Shown: in pieces, positions 44,592-55,500 of the stretch
Position numbering within the stretch: the stretch's first letter is position 1
Layout: each line of letters opens with the position of its first letter
NCBI RefSeq assembly: GCF_042432905.1
Contig: NZ_JBHLWI010000001.1
Location: 124,001-188,000, forward strand
From: Fontibacter flavus
Lineage (GTDB): Bacteria; Bacteroidota; Bacteroidia; Cytophagales; Cyclobacteriaceae
Direction: 5' to 3'
DNA length: 64,000 nucleotides
Notes under the pieces: model-generated
What the model saw: only the letters and a program-made list of their open reading frames with translations
Told to the model about the DNA's origin: nothing
The model's database searches: none
Translations under genes and position numbers: made by a program

Positions 44592-46052
44592 TCAGTTTTC
44601 TAATAGTTCTGTCAATATTTTTGTAGCCACTTTTGGATCAGCTTTGCCCTGGGATTTCTTCATCACCTGCCCCATAAACATCCCCATTAAACCTTTTTTG
44701 CCCGATCTGTATTCCGCAACTTTAGCCTCATTTTCAGCCAGCACACTTTCCACTATAGGCCTGATGCTCTCTTCATCACTTTCCTGAATCAGATTCAGAC
44801 TTTGCGCAATCTCCAAAGGAGACCTGCTGCTGTCCTCTAACATGACCGGGTAAATTTTTTGGGAAGCTACTGAGAAACTCACTTTTCCCTCATCAATTAA
44901 GGCAATCAGATCAGCTAATCTTTTTGGCTGAATAGGAAAATCAGAAATATGCAAAGTCAATTCGTTGAGATAAGACTTTACAGGCCCCATCATCCAGTTG
45001 GATGCTGCCTTATAGTTAGTGGTCAACCCACATAATTCTTCAAAATACAATGCGATCTCCTTACTATCTGTCAAGACCCCTGCATCATATTCAGGCAATC
45101 CGAAAGAATCGACAAATTTACGGTGCAGCTCCCTTGGAAGAGATGGCATCGAAACTTTCACACTTTCCAGCCATTCCTCAGAGACAATAACAGGACTTAA
45201 ATCAGGCTCTGGAAAATACCTGTAATCGTTCAAATCCTCCTTTGTCCTCATACTGGCAGTGGTACCAGTGGTAGCATCAAAGGTTCTGGTTTCAGAAACA
45301 ATCTCAATACCTGCTTCTGCCAATTCAATCTGACGCTCAAACTCATGCTCAATCGCCCTTGCCACATTACGGAAAGAGTTCATGTTTTTCACCTCAACCT
45401 TCTTACCATATTCTTTCGCACCTCTGATGCGGACAGAAATATTGGCATCACATCTCAGAGAGCCTTCTTCCATATTCCCATCACAGATATCCAAATACCT
45501 GACCAGTTTTTTAATCTCTACCAAATAAGCATAAGCTTCTTCAGAAGAGCGGATATCCGGCTCTGACACGATTTCAATCAAAGGAACACCTGCCCTGTTG
45601 AAATCCACTAAGGTATCTACCTCACCTGCCAAGTGCATAGACTTACCTGCATCTTCCTCCATGTGGATACGGGTCAGGGTGATGGATTTTTTAGTACCGT
45701 CAGATAAGGTTACCGGCACTTCTCCTCCTACACAAATGGGCCCTTTGTCCTGGGTGATCTGATATCCTTTTGGAAGATCAGGATAGAAATAATTTTTTCT
45801 CGCAAAAATATTGGTCCTGGTAATTTCAGAATTACAAGCCAACCCCATTTTAATGGCATATTCAACAGCCTTTCTGTTCACCTTTGGCAAAGTACCTGGG
45901 TGGCCTAAGGTAATTACTGAAATATGGGTATTGGGGAGATTTCCAAATTCTGTAGAGTCTGAGGTGTACATTTTGCTTTGGGTGAGCAATTGCGCATGCA
46001 CCTCCAAGCCTACTACCAATTCATATTTATTTTTAATGTCTGCTGAAAGCAT
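44592..46052 (-). CDS. gatB: Asp-tRNA(Asn)/Glu-tRNA(Gln) amidotransferase subunit B
   Basis: This 486-aa protein converts misacylated Asp-tRNA(Asn) or Glu-tRNA(Gln) to the amidated form, together with GatA and GatC, which are not in this window. The N-terminus has V-G-L-E-V-H-A-Q-L and the kinase core motifs: L-P-K-G-Y-Q-I-T-Q, then H-M-E-E-D-A-G-K and D-F-N-R-A-G-V-P-L-I-E-I-V-S-E-P-D. The C-terminal YqeY-like tail binds tRNA. Length is typical. Confidence 0.97.
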   Translation of the reverse strand: MLSADIKNKYELVVGLEVHAQLLTQSKMYTSDSTEFGNLPNTHISVITLGHPGTLPKVNRKAVEYAIKMGLACNSEITRTNIFARKNYFYPDLPKGYQITQDKGPICVGGEVPVTLSDGTKKSITLTRIHMEEDAGKSMHLAGEVDTLVDFNRAGVPLIEIVSEPDIRSSEEAYAYLVEIKKLVRYLDICDGNMEEGSLRCDANISVRIRGAKEYGKKVEVKNMNSFRNVARAIEHEFERQIELAEAGIEIVSETRTFDATTGTTASMRTKEDLNDYRYFPEPDLSPVIVSEEWLESVKVSMPSLPRELHRKFVDSFGLPEYDAGVLTDSKEIALYFEELCGLTTNYKAASNWMMGPVKSYLNELTLHISDFPIQPKRLADLIALIDEGKVSFSVASQKIYPVMLEDSSRSPLEIAQSLNLIQESDEESIRPIVESVLAENEAKVAEYRSGKKGLMGMFMGQVMKKSQGKADPKVATKILTELLEN

Positions 46053-46128
46053 AATTTATCGCTGATTTCTTACAATTTTCCAAAAATGGATGCTAAATCA
46101 AGCAAAACCAAATTTGGATCACTTTATT

Positions 46129-48762
46129 CTATAATTGGTCTGCAAACAAGCCTTTTGCCTTGGCCAAGACATTGGGAAGACCTGCAAGATTTTTACCTCC
46201 TGCTGTGGCGAAGAAAGGTTGGCCTCCTCCTCCTCCCTGAATCTCTTTTGCCAGTTCCCTCACTGCATTTCCTGCATTCAGACCTTTTGAAGATACCAAG
46301 TCCTCATTGATGACCACGGCAATCTGTGGTTTTCCGTCAATTTCCGCAGCCAAAACTGCTAAAACATCATCAACTTCATTTTTTAACTCAAATGCCAATT
46401 TCTTCAAAGCATCAGCAGAAGGCAACTTTATCTCTGCAAGAATGAGATTGACACCATGAAAACTTTCTGCTTTCTTGATCAATTCCTCCTTCAAAGCACC
46501 TGCCTGCTGAAGATGAAGTGATTCAATCTCTTTTCTCAGCTCATTTCTTTCCTGCAGCAAGGCCTCTAGGGATTTCTTTATATCCTTAGGGCTTTTGAGC
46601 ATTTCCTGAATCTCCTTAACCAGGTTGATCTGCTGATTGACAAAATCCTCAGCTGCCTGTGCCGTAATCGCTTCAATTCTCCTTACACCCGCTGAAATGG
46701 ATCCTTCTGATACTATCTTGAACAAACCAATTACTCCGGTAGCAGGCACATGGGTTCCTCCACAAAGTTCAACGGAAAAAGCTTTATCAAATGTGATAAC
46801 TCTCACAAAGTCCCCGTATTTTTCACCAAACAAGGCCGTTGCACCTTGCTTCTTGGCCTCTTCTATCGGTACATTCCTTTGTTCACTAAGTGGAATATTT
46901 TCACGGATTTTGGTGTTGACGATCTTTTCCACTTGAGCAATTTCTTCATCTGTCATTTTTGCAAAATGAGAAAAGTCAAACCTCAACAAAGATTCATTGA
47001 CCAATGAACCTTTTTGCTGCACATGGTCTCCCAGCACTTCCTTCAATGCTGCATGAAGCAAGTGCGTCGCACTGTGATTGTTCATGCTCAGTTTTCTGTT
47101 TTCAGCATTTACTTCTGCTTCAAAAACAGCCGATGGGTTTGTAGGAAGCTTGTTTACAAAATGGACAATCAGATCGTTTTCCTTTTTAGTATCCAAAACT
47201 TGTATGCGTTCCTCCCCTGTAATTAGCCATCCCTGATCTCCTACTTGACCACCACTCTCTGCATAAAACGGAGTCCTGTCCAAGACGATCTGAAACCTGT
47301 CCCCTTTTTTGTCTTTGATTTGTCGGTATTTGACAATTTGGCTTTGTGCTTGCAGGTAATCATATCCGACAAACTCTACGCCCTCTTCCTGACTGACCAT
47401 TACCCAATCACCGGTTTCCTGTTCAGCAGCAGCTCGGGACCTGTTCTTTTGGATTTCCATTTCAGAAACAAATCCCTTTTCATCCACAGACAACCCATTT
47501 TCCCTGGCAATCAGAGAGGTAAGATCCAATGGGAATCCATAAGTATCGTAAAGTTCAAAGGCAATTTTCCCATCAATGATCTTTCCACCGTTCTTATTCA
47601 GTTCATCCTTCAATTGATCCAGTTTTTTCAGGCCATTGTCCAGAGTTCTCAGGAAAGAAGCCTCTTCCTCCTTGATTACTTTGGCTATAAAGTCCTGCTG
47701 AGCGGCAACTTCCGGAAAAATATCTCCGAAGTTTTCTGCCAGCAAAGGCAACAATTCATATAAAAACGGTTTCTGGAAACCAAGGAAAGTATAACCATAT
47801 CTCACCGCCCTTCTCAAAATCCTTCTGATCACATAACCAGCTTTATTATTGGAAGGCAGCTGACCATCTGCTATCGTAAATGAAATCGCACGGATATGGT
47901 CCACAATAACCCTCATGGCGATATCTATCTTCTCATCCTGGCCATACTGTAATCCTGATTTGGATTCAATGGCCCTGATAAATGGCATGAAAACATCCGT
48001 GTCATAATTGGATGATTTGTTCTGTATTGCCCTTACCAATCTTTCGAATCCCATGCCGGTATCCACGTGCTTGGCCGGCAATTCCTTCAAACTTCCATCC
48101 GAAAGCCTATTGAATTGCATGAATACCAGGTTCCAGATTTCTATCACTTGAGGATGGTCATTATTGACCAAATCATAGCCACTGACCGCTTTTCTTTCTT
48201 CGTCAGTACGAAGGTCTATGTGGATTTCAGAGCAGGGTCCACAAGGTCCCGTATCTCCCATTTCCCAAAAGTTGTCTTTCTTATTGCCAAAAAGAATCCT
48301 GTCCTCAGGTACTATGCCGCTCCAAATTTGGAAAGCTTCCATATCCTTATCCAAATTATCACCTGCATCGCCTCCAAAGACAGAAACATACAGCCTGTCT
48401 TTTGGAAGTTTGTACACTTCAGTCAAAAGTTCCCATGCCCATTCAATCGCCTCTTTCTTAAAATAATCCCCAAAAGACCAGTTCCCCAACATTTCAAACA
48501 TGGTATGGTGATAGGTGTCGACACCCACTTCCTCCAGATCATTATGTTTTCCGGAAACCCTGAGACATTTCTGGCTATTGGCCACTCTGGTCGCTTTAGG
48601 TACATCGTTTCCCAGAAAATAATCCTTGAATTGATTCATACCGGCATTGGTAAACATCAATGTAGGGTCATTTTTAACCACTATAGGTGATGAAGGAACA
48701 AATTGGTGCTGTTTGGACTTGAAAAACTCAATAAAAGTACTTCTGATTAATTTGGCTTCCAT
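46129..48762 (-). CDS. alaS: alanyl-tRNA synthetase
   Basis: This 877-aa class II synthetase charges tRNA(Ala). The aminoacylation core has M-F-T-N-A-G-M-N-Q-F-K-D. The editing domain shows the zinc-site H-S-A-T-H-L-L-H-A-A and the C-x-x-x-H element in E-L-C-G-G-T-H-V. A C-terminal domain with G-G-G-G-G-Q-P near its end mediates dimer contacts and tRNA binding. It is divergent from the M23 peptidase gene, with about 118 bases between. Confidence 0.97.
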   Translation of the reverse strand: MEAKLIRSTFIEFFKSKQHQFVPSSPIVVKNDPTLMFTNAGMNQFKDYFLGNDVPKATRVANSQKCLRVSGKHNDLEEVGVDTYHHTMFEMLGNWSFGDYFKKEAIEWAWELLTEVYKLPKDRLYVSVFGGDAGDNLDKDMEAFQIWSGIVPEDRILFGNKKDNFWEMGDTGPCGPCSEIHIDLRTDEERKAVSGYDLVNNDHPQVIEIWNLVFMQFNRLSDGSLKELPAKHVDTGMGFERLVRAIQNKSSNYDTDVFMPFIRAIESKSGLQYGQDEKIDIAMRVIVDHIRAISFTIADGQLPSNNKAGYVIRRILRRAVRYGYTFLGFQKPFLYELLPLLAENFGDIFPEVAAQQDFIAKVIKEEEASFLRTLDNGLKKLDQLKDELNKNGGKIIDGKIAFELYDTYGFPLDLTSLIARENGLSVDEKGFVSEMEIQKNRSRAAAEQETGDWVMVSQEEGVEFVGYDYLQAQSQIVKYRQIKDKKGDRFQIVLDRTPFYAESGGQVGDQGWLITGEERIQVLDTKKENDLIVHFVNKLPTNPSAVFEAEVNAENRKLSMNNHSATHLLHAALKEVLGDHVQQKGSLVNESLLRFDFSHFAKMTDEEIAQVEKIVNTKIRENIPLSEQRNVPIEEAKKQGATALFGEKYGDFVRVITFDKAFSVELCGGTHVPATGVIGLFKIVSEGSISAGVRRIEAITAQAAEDFVNQQINLVKEIQEMLKSPKDIKKSLEALLQERNELRKEIESLHLQQAGALKEELIKKAESFHGVNLILAEIKLPSADALKKLAFELKNEVDDVLAVLAAEIDGKPQIAVVINEDLVSSKGLNAGNAVRELAKEIQGGGGGQPFFATAGGKNLAGLPNVLAKAKGLFADQL

Positions 48763-48802
48763 GTAAGCTTTTGAGAATGTTCGGATTGTATAGATTTTTA
48801 TT

Positions 48803-48810
48803 TATATTTG
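48803..48810 (+). promoter_or_regulatory. candidate -7 box for the M23 peptidase gene
   Basis: TATATTTG matches TAnnTTTG, 71 bases before the ATG at 48881. A TTG at 48786-48788 is only 14 bases upstream, which is shorter than usual. Confidence 0.35.
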
Positions 48811-48849
48811 TGGGCCTTGAAGTAAATCACCCATTGCCCTCAAAGGCTA

Positions 48850-48857
48850 CAAAATTA
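48850..48857 (-). promoter_or_regulatory. candidate -7 box for alaS
   Basis: The minus strand reads TAATTTTG, a match to TAnnTTTG, about 88 bases before the alaS ATG at 48762. It lies 40 bases from the opposite-facing -7 box for the peptidase gene, so the two promoters would overlap face to face. Confidence 0.35.
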
Positions 48858-48880
48858 GAAGAATTACCCTTCAAAACGTA

Positions 48881-49858
48881 ATGAGTAGAATAAAATATTA
48901 CTACGACCCAAAAACCTGTAAATACGAGAGATACACGAGAAGCAGGTGGGACATAGCGCTTAATGCCTTAGGTTTTTTATCGCTTGCATCAATTTTAGCT
49001 GTTGTTTTCATCATTGCTTTCAACGCATATTTTGATAGTCCCAAAGAACTGATGCTCAAAAAAGAGAACAGTGAACTAAAATTATACTACAGTCTCCTGG
49101 AAGAAGAAGTAGGGAAAATGAACAGCATGCTGACTGACCTGCAGCAAAGAGATGACAACTTGTACAGAATTATTTTTGAGTCGGAACCTGTGGCACCTGA
49201 AATCAGAAAAGCGGGTATCGGTGGCACTGATCGGTACAGGGATATAAGGGAAAAAGGCCTTAACCAAGAAGAAATGATCATCAACTTGCACAGTAAAATT
49301 GATGGTTTGAAAAGACAATTATATGTGCAGTCTATTAGTTATGATGAAATCACGGACATGGCCCTTAAAAAAGAGGAATACTGGGCAGCTATTCCGGCCT
49401 TACAACCTATCCTAAATGAAAACCTAAACCTTTTGGCTTCAGGATACGGCGTTAGGGTCCACCCTATTCTAAAAGTTAGAAAAATGCATACAGGGGTTGA
49501 TTTTGCAGCTCCAAAAGGAACTCCGATTTATGCTACGGGAGATGGAATCGTTAAAGAAGTGAAAACTGTTTTTGGCGGTTATGGCAAATATATTGAAATA
49601 GATCATGGCTTCGGGTTCGTGACCCGATATGCCCATATGAATGACTTCAAAGTTAAAAAAGGACAAAAAGTTAAACGTGGGGATATCATAGGAACAGTAG
49701 GAAATACAGGTTCCTCCACAGCTCCCCATATTCACTATGAAGTGATGAAAGATGGGAAATTTGTCAACCCTGTCAATTACTTCTTCAAAGACCTTACCCC
49801 TGAAGAATATGACAAAATATTGGAATTGGCATCTAAAGAAAACCAATCCCTGTCCTAA
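48881..49858 (+). CDS. membrane-anchored M23 metallopeptidase
   Basis: This 325-aa protein has a cytoplasmic N-terminus rich in Tyr/Arg, one transmembrane helix (about 30-50) and a coiled-coil stretch (about 55-150). A LytM domain follows with zinc motifs H-T-G-V-D and H-I-H, plus G-G-Y-G-K-Y-I-E-I-D-H-G-F-G between them. All catalytic residues appear present, so it is likely an active peptidoglycan endopeptidase, possibly in cell growth or division. Confidence 0.92.
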   Translation: MSRIKYYYDPKTCKYERYTRSRWDIALNALGFLSLASILAVVFIIAFNAYFDSPKELMLKKENSELKLYYSLLEEEVGKMNSMLTDLQQRDDNLYRIIFESEPVAPEIRKAGIGGTDRYRDIREKGLNQEEMIINLHSKIDGLKRQLYVQSISYDEITDMALKKEEYWAAIPALQPILNENLNLLASGYGVRVHPILKVRKMHTGVDFAAPKGTPIYATGDGIVKEVKTVFGGYGKYIEIDHGFGFVTRYAHMNDFKVKKGQKVKRGDIIGTVGNTGSSTAPHIHYEVMKDGKFVNPVNYFFKDLTPEEYDKILELASKENQSLS

Positions 49859-49882
49859 TCACTTTCAGGTTCAAAAAAAGCT

Positions 49883-49920
49883 AAAAACCTCTATCAGCCA
49901 GTTTCCGATAGAGGTTTTTT
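49883..49920 (+). terminator. intrinsic terminator after the M23 peptidase
   Basis: AAAAACCTCTATC and GATAGAGGTTTTT form a 13-bp stem with an 11-nt loop followed by a T, 25 bases after the stop codon. Confidence 0.92.
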
Positions 49921-50055
49921 CATATCCTACCGCCTACTTATCGGATTTAATCAAACTGTAGCCTTGGCTATCCTAAAAGTATGCTACAACCACTTCCCCA
50001 AGAAATTTCCCGATAATACAACCTGAGCTCAACACAAACCAATACCTTTCCTCTC

Positions 50056-50242
50056 TTTTAACTCTTGGTACATATTACTTGGTACTTGGTTCATGGTACT
50101 TGGTCCATCAAAAATCTTATGTCTCGCATCTCGCTTCTCCCCTCTTAGCTCTTGGATTTTGAGATTTGCGTCTTGTATCTTGTATCTTGAGTCTTGTATC
50201 TTGTCTCTTGTGTCTAGTATCTTGAGTCTCGCCTCTCGCCTC
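50056..50242. repeat. degenerate heptanucleotide tandem array
   Basis: The sequence reads in 7-bp steps for nearly 190 bases. One block is based on ACTTGGT (50063-50104, e.g. 50077-50083, 50084-50090, 50098-50104). After a 3-base phase shift a second block is based on TCTTGTA/TCTCGCC, running from 50115 through the stop codon region (e.g. 50171-50177, 50178-50184, 50227-50233, 50234-50240). It ends directly at the TGA of tamL. A frame on the minus strand translates it to a 7-residue repeat and is spurious. Bases 49921-50055 hold nothing recognised. Confidence 0.9.
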
Positions 50243-52534
50243 TCAAAACGGATATCCAATCGCAAAATTCAAAATCAGATTTTCCCTTCTCCATTCCCTA
50301 GAGTTAAACCTGATCTCTTCCATCCAGCGCTCATTCTTTTCCAGCCAGGGTCTTCTGACAGGGGTGGCCAAATCAAACCTCAATACAAAAATCTGAATAT
50401 CTACCCTCAATCCAAATCCGGCTCCAACTCCGAGTTCCTCTGCCCAGTTTCCCGAAAACCTTCCTCCGGGAAGTGCCTCGTTTTCTTTGAACAACCAAAC
50501 ATTCCCTGCATCAGCAAAAATTGCCCCTTTCAGATATTTATTGAAAGGAAAACGGTATTCCAGGTTTGCCTCCAACCGGATATCCCCTGCCTGATCAAAA
50601 AATCCACCGCTTCCGATACTTTGTGGAATAAATGAACCTGGGCCTAATGACCTAATCCTAAATGCACGCACACTCCTGGGACCTCCGGCAAAATACTGCT
50701 TCACAAATGGCAAAGACAAAGAATTTCCTAAAGGCACCCCTGCCCCTGCAAAAATCCTGGAAACCAATACACTCTCTTTGGTGAATTTGTGGTAAAACCT
50801 GAGGTCAACATCTCCTTTTATGTATTGGGCAAATTCCAACCCAAAAATACTACCTGGGTTTTCTGAATTGAAAAGGGTTTTTGCCCCTCTAAAGAGATTA
50901 CCTGCCAAATCAACAGTTGCCCCTAAAAATATCGCATTCTTCCTATGCTCATCTACCAATTGGTTATAGTTGAAGGTATAATTCATCCCGGAAATAAACT
51001 GCTGCTCAAAACTTCTTCTCAGGAAAGGGTTGGCCGTCAATATCTCCTCAAATTCCGGAGATGTATTGGCAAGATTGACAATACTAAGACTCACTGGATT
51101 AAATTCATGATAGACATAGCGATTCACATTCCAGAAATACCCAAAAGAAGCATTATAAGAGGACAATTGGTAAAGGGAAGTCCTGTTTTGATATTCGTAC
51201 CCAAGATTGATTCTCGTTTTGGGTATGGAATGCTGAAAACGGTTCATTACAGGTACGGGAAATAGCACCCGGGGAAAGACCAAAGAACCCTGCAACCCTA
51301 ACTCAATGGAACGCAAAGCATCCCTATTGCCAGATTGTATCTGTTGCTCATAGCCAAACTTACCTGTGATATTCAAAATCTCTCCGGCTCGGAACATATT
51401 CCTGTTCTGGTAATTCAGGATCAATGCAGGCCCGACAAAACTGTTGGATTTGGTCACCCCCTGTATTTCTGCTCTTACCGTTCTTTTACTCAATGGAGAC
51501 AGTAATATGGTGGCTTTTAAAGGATAAGTCCCATCTTCCGACCTAACAGTGTCTAACTCGTCAAAAGCAATATTCACATACCGGAAATTACCAATGTTGG
51601 AAAGCCTGTTTGACGTCAAACGGGAATTCTGGGGATTAAATTTGTTTCCCTCTTTTAACAACACATAGTTTTCCAATAAACCTGGTCTGAAAACCTCAGG
51701 ACGCTGTATGATGTCAATACCCCTGACTGTTACCGTATCCAAATCTTCCATATCCTGATTGAGACCATAATTCGGAAAAACCTGAACATTTTGAATTGTA
51801 TAAGGATGGATCGCAATTTCCGGAGTATTGGTTTTCAAGCGAAGGTATAAATCATATTTCCTATCCTCGTATTGATTGGTATCCGCTTCAAAAATCAGAA
51901 GATCTGGATTGAAATTATAGTATCCTTTGGACTTGAGGTCCTGGTCTATCCTTTCCCTTTCCTTTTTCAATTCATCCAAATCCAACTTTTTTCCTTTGAC
52001 CATCAAACGGTTCTCAAATGAATTAGCTACCTCTCGCATGACAGGAAGGGTATCCGCCAGTAACTGATAAGTTTCCAAAATATAGGGAGCTGAAACATCC
52101 AGTCTGTATGCCAAAGAAGCAAACTTGTCCTTTTGAATCACTTCAAAGTCCTCGGTGGAATAAAAAAAACCCTTATTTTCCAGTCTGTTGATCAGGATAT
52201 TGCCTGTTCTTTCAGGTGCCATTTGACTAAGGTAAACAGGCCGCTCTCCAAACTTTTTATTCAAAAACCTAATGATAAATCCCGGCTTTTCTTTCTGCCC
52301 TTTGTAATATGACCAAAGTCCAAACCTAACACCTAATATCTTGCTATTAGGTTTGGGCCTGATCAGACTCTCCAGATCACCTTGTAACTGCTTTTCCTCT
52401 TTTTTAGATAGTTCTGCCCGCAATTCAAGAGTAGAACCGGTATACAAATGTTCCCCTTCCGGAATGAATTTCTTCACACCGCAGGAAGAAAATATCCCGA
52501 TCAAAAATGCTGCTATGTAAAGTTTCCTGATCAT
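50243..52534 (-). CDS. tamL: TamA-like outer-membrane lipoprotein (TamL)
   Basis: This 763-aa protein has a lipobox signal (I-F-S-S-C at about residue 18). POTRA-like repeats come next (for example L-E-N-K-G-F-F-Y, R-L-S-N-I-G-N-F-R-Y-V), and the Omp85 barrel fills the last 350 residues, with the F-x-x-G-G-P-R-S-V-R-A-F-R-I-R-S-L-G-P-G segment typical of BamA/TamA. It ends with G-Y-P-F. In Bacteroidota the lipid-anchored TamA relative is called TamL and pairs with TamB. It is 10 bases downstream of tamB, so it is the second gene of the pair. Its role would be assembly of outer-membrane proteins or lipid transport. Confidence 0.92.
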   Translation of the reverse strand: MIRKLYIAAFLIGIFSSCGVKKFIPEGEHLYTGSTLELRAELSKKEEKQLQGDLESLIRPKPNSKILGVRFGLWSYYKGQKEKPGFIIRFLNKKFGERPVYLSQMAPERTGNILINRLENKGFFYSTEDFEVIQKDKFASLAYRLDVSAPYILETYQLLADTLPVMREVANSFENRLMVKGKKLDLDELKKERERIDQDLKSKGYYNFNPDLLIFEADTNQYEDRKYDLYLRLKTNTPEIAIHPYTIQNVQVFPNYGLNQDMEDLDTVTVRGIDIIQRPEVFRPGLLENYVLLKEGNKFNPQNSRLTSNRLSNIGNFRYVNIAFDELDTVRSEDGTYPLKATILLSPLSKRTVRAEIQGVTKSNSFVGPALILNYQNRNMFRAGEILNITGKFGYEQQIQSGNRDALRSIELGLQGSLVFPRVLFPVPVMNRFQHSIPKTRINLGYEYQNRTSLYQLSSYNASFGYFWNVNRYVYHEFNPVSLSIVNLANTSPEFEEILTANPFLRRSFEQQFISGMNYTFNYNQLVDEHRKNAIFLGATVDLAGNLFRGAKTLFNSENPGSIFGLEFAQYIKGDVDLRFYHKFTKESVLVSRIFAGAGVPLGNSLSLPFVKQYFAGGPRSVRAFRIRSLGPGSFIPQSIGSGGFFDQAGDIRLEANLEYRFPFNKYLKGAIFADAGNVWLFKENEALPGGRFSGNWAEELGVGAGFGLRVDIQIFVLRFDLATPVRRPWLEKNERWMEEIRFNSREWRRENLILNFAIGYPF

Positions 52535-52543
52535 TTCATTACG

Positions 52544-55500
52544 TTATTCCGGATTGTTTTTCTGAGTTTCATCCTCTTCTTTGGTAATGGCCTCTTTATT
52601 GGCCCTTGACCTCCACAATTCCCAAAAAGCATTGAATTCTTTATTGAATATAAAGCTGATCCCTGTGACAATAAGCTGTCCATCGATCACTGATTCAAAC
52701 TGATTTCTACGATAAGCCTTTGCCCTCCATTGACCTTTGCTGTCCAATAGGTATTCAATGCTGACATCTCCAAAAAGCGCATCTCCCTGATTGACCTGTT
52801 GGTTGCTCCTGCCCTCCACATCCACCTGACCGCCTACCGAGATCACCAAGCGCTCATCCATCAGGCTCTGTTTTGCCGCTACATTCAACTGCGTTCGGTC
52901 TTGAGCACCTCCTGACTGATAATCAGTGTAAGAATCCAGGTCAAAATCAAGGGAAAAACCTGAATCACCGAACAACCTGTCTGAAAGGGCATTCATCTGA
53001 TTGGACAAGACCTGACTTACACTTGACCTGGCCAAACTGACCGTTCCCCCAGAACTTCCGTCATTCCCTCCCATTGGGAAAAACTGATTCAGCACCAACA
53101 ATGAAAAGACTTGTTTAGTCAACTCATCTTCTTTGTCATTGATCTGTTGAAGCATACTATAAACAGAACCTCCCAATGCCCCCCTGTCCTGTTCCGGTAA
53201 ATCCAATTCAAATGTAATCTCAGGCTTTAATATCTCTCCTCCTATTTTAAGGTAAACTAAAAATGGCAAAACCTGCCTAAACTGACCCTTGGTTTCGGTA
53301 TTGCTACCGCTCAATTGTGCCTGCATCAATTCTGAAGCTGAGGTCCTGACACTATAATTGGCTTGAAGATTGAGACTGGCGTCCATTGGATCTCCATTCC
53401 AAATTACCGTACTGCCTTTGGCCAGCTCAAACCTCCTATTGACCAACCCAAAAAGGTTGAGTTCATAATGACCTGAACCTACTTCATAACGTCCAGAAAG
53501 GGAAATATTCCCATTCGGGTTCATCACCATGCTAAGATCTGCTTCACCTTGAAGCCTGAGATTATCCCCTGTTCTTTCATCCACAATCAGATTAAAAACC
53601 GCCTGGGGATCCACCTGTAGCTTTGCCCTGACGTCATACCCCACAAGTCCTTTTGTAGAAATATCCATTTCTCTTTGGTACATGACATCATAGGGATCCT
53701 GATGATTGACAAAGATGACTACACCTGTACGTTCTACCAGTTCCAACTGACTTTCCGGTACGATAAAAGTAACACTCGTCCCTCTTTTGACTTTCATCGC
53801 CACATTTATCTCAGGAAGTGACAAAGAACCTTTGACCTTCATGTCAAGATCCACAATGGCTTTTCCAAAAAACAGATCGTTATCTTCTCTGGTGGAATTT
53901 AGAAACTGGAAATCTTCAGTAAAAAAAGTCAGGTCAAAATCCGGATCCGTCAAGTTTTCGGTAAGGATCTTACCATCCACCAGAAATGCATGCTTATTTT
54001 CATCTATGACCTTAAAATCAGATAGAATTATTCCGGAATTGTCAATTTGAATTTTTTCGTCAGGCATCAATAAGCTTGCATTCAGATCACTGACCAATAG
54101 GCCAGCTTCTTTGAAATTGAATACTCCCTTATAAACGGGCTCTTGAAAGGAACCTTTCAGGTCAATATCTGCTGAAATATAGCCTTTACCTTCCTTGACT
54201 GCCCCATCACTCAAGATCTCCAGCATCTTCATCTGCAAAGCATAAAGATCTAATTTTAGATCTAACTGGGAACTGACCGAATCAGCCATAATTTTTCCGG
54301 CCAGATCCATATCCACCATTCCTTCTTTTAAGGATAACAAAAATCCATATTGCTTTAAAGTTTCCGCTTTAGCCCTCATTTCCATCACACCCAATGGAAT
54401 CTCGAGAATTACAATATCTCTTACATCCAAATCAGCCACTATTCCCAATGCCACAAATGGATTGATGACCACTACTTCCCCATTTGCAACTCCTGTAATC
54501 AAAGGTGTATCCGGATTAAGAAAACCCAAAAAGGTATTGATATCAAAATTTTGCATCATGACCCCTACATGATCTTCTTCAAAATTCTTGATCTGATTGG
54601 AAAAACGGATATTTTGCCCATTTCTTGAAAACATAAATTCATGAAATTCCAAAAATTTAGGACCAAACCGAAGATTATTATCCTGTGGAACATCCCAGGC
54701 TTGGCGGTTGAAAATCAAACCCTCCGGTTCAATATGATAAATAAGGGTGTCTCCCAAAATACCTAAGGAGGATTTTACATCCAGGACAGTCTCCCGGTCA
54801 TCTTCAGAATAAAAACCTAAAAATATTTCCTCCCCTTTAAAATTGGCATTAATCCAGGATTTACCCATTTCAACTGGACCTGCATTAAAGCCTTCAAAAC
54901 CCATATAAAAATCCAAGTTACCTTCACTTCCTGCAAATTTCAACAATAAAGAATCAAGTTGGCTTCCACTATACCTAACCCCCGGCAAAAGCACATTTGC
55001 CGTTAACTCCTTTTCATCAGATCTGTACATGAAATCAAGATGGAGCGTATCCATCTCTTCTATTCCTGCCAGTAATAACTGATCAATAAACGGTGTAGGT
55101 GAAAAGTCAAATTCACTTTTAGCCACCAAACCGGATTTTTGTTCGATGCCATCAGTACCTCCAATCAATTCTTCAAAATATAAGGTCAATGACTGGGAAA
55201 GAGCCGCAAAAGATCCATTGACATTCAAAAACCCTTTCAGAAAATCTGAATCCAGATGGAGCGATGACCCTTCTTCAGAAAGCTGTGCATCTAAGGCAAT
55301 TTTCCCAACGGGATAAGGCCTGTTATCATAAAAAAGATAACCATCTTGAATGTCCAATACTGCTTTCAAATCCTCAAAAGAACCTTCTACCAACCCTTGA
55401 ATATTCATTGTAGCACGGATATCTCTCTTGGTCAATCCTAAGGTCATTGCCTCAAGTTTCTTTATGTCAATTTTGAAAGCAAATTCCGGATGAAGACTGT

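Noticed and set aside
50029..50265. 78-codon minus-strand ORF with a 7-residue repeat
   Set aside because: It is the direct translation of the heptanucleotide array and overlaps the end of tamL; not a protein gene.
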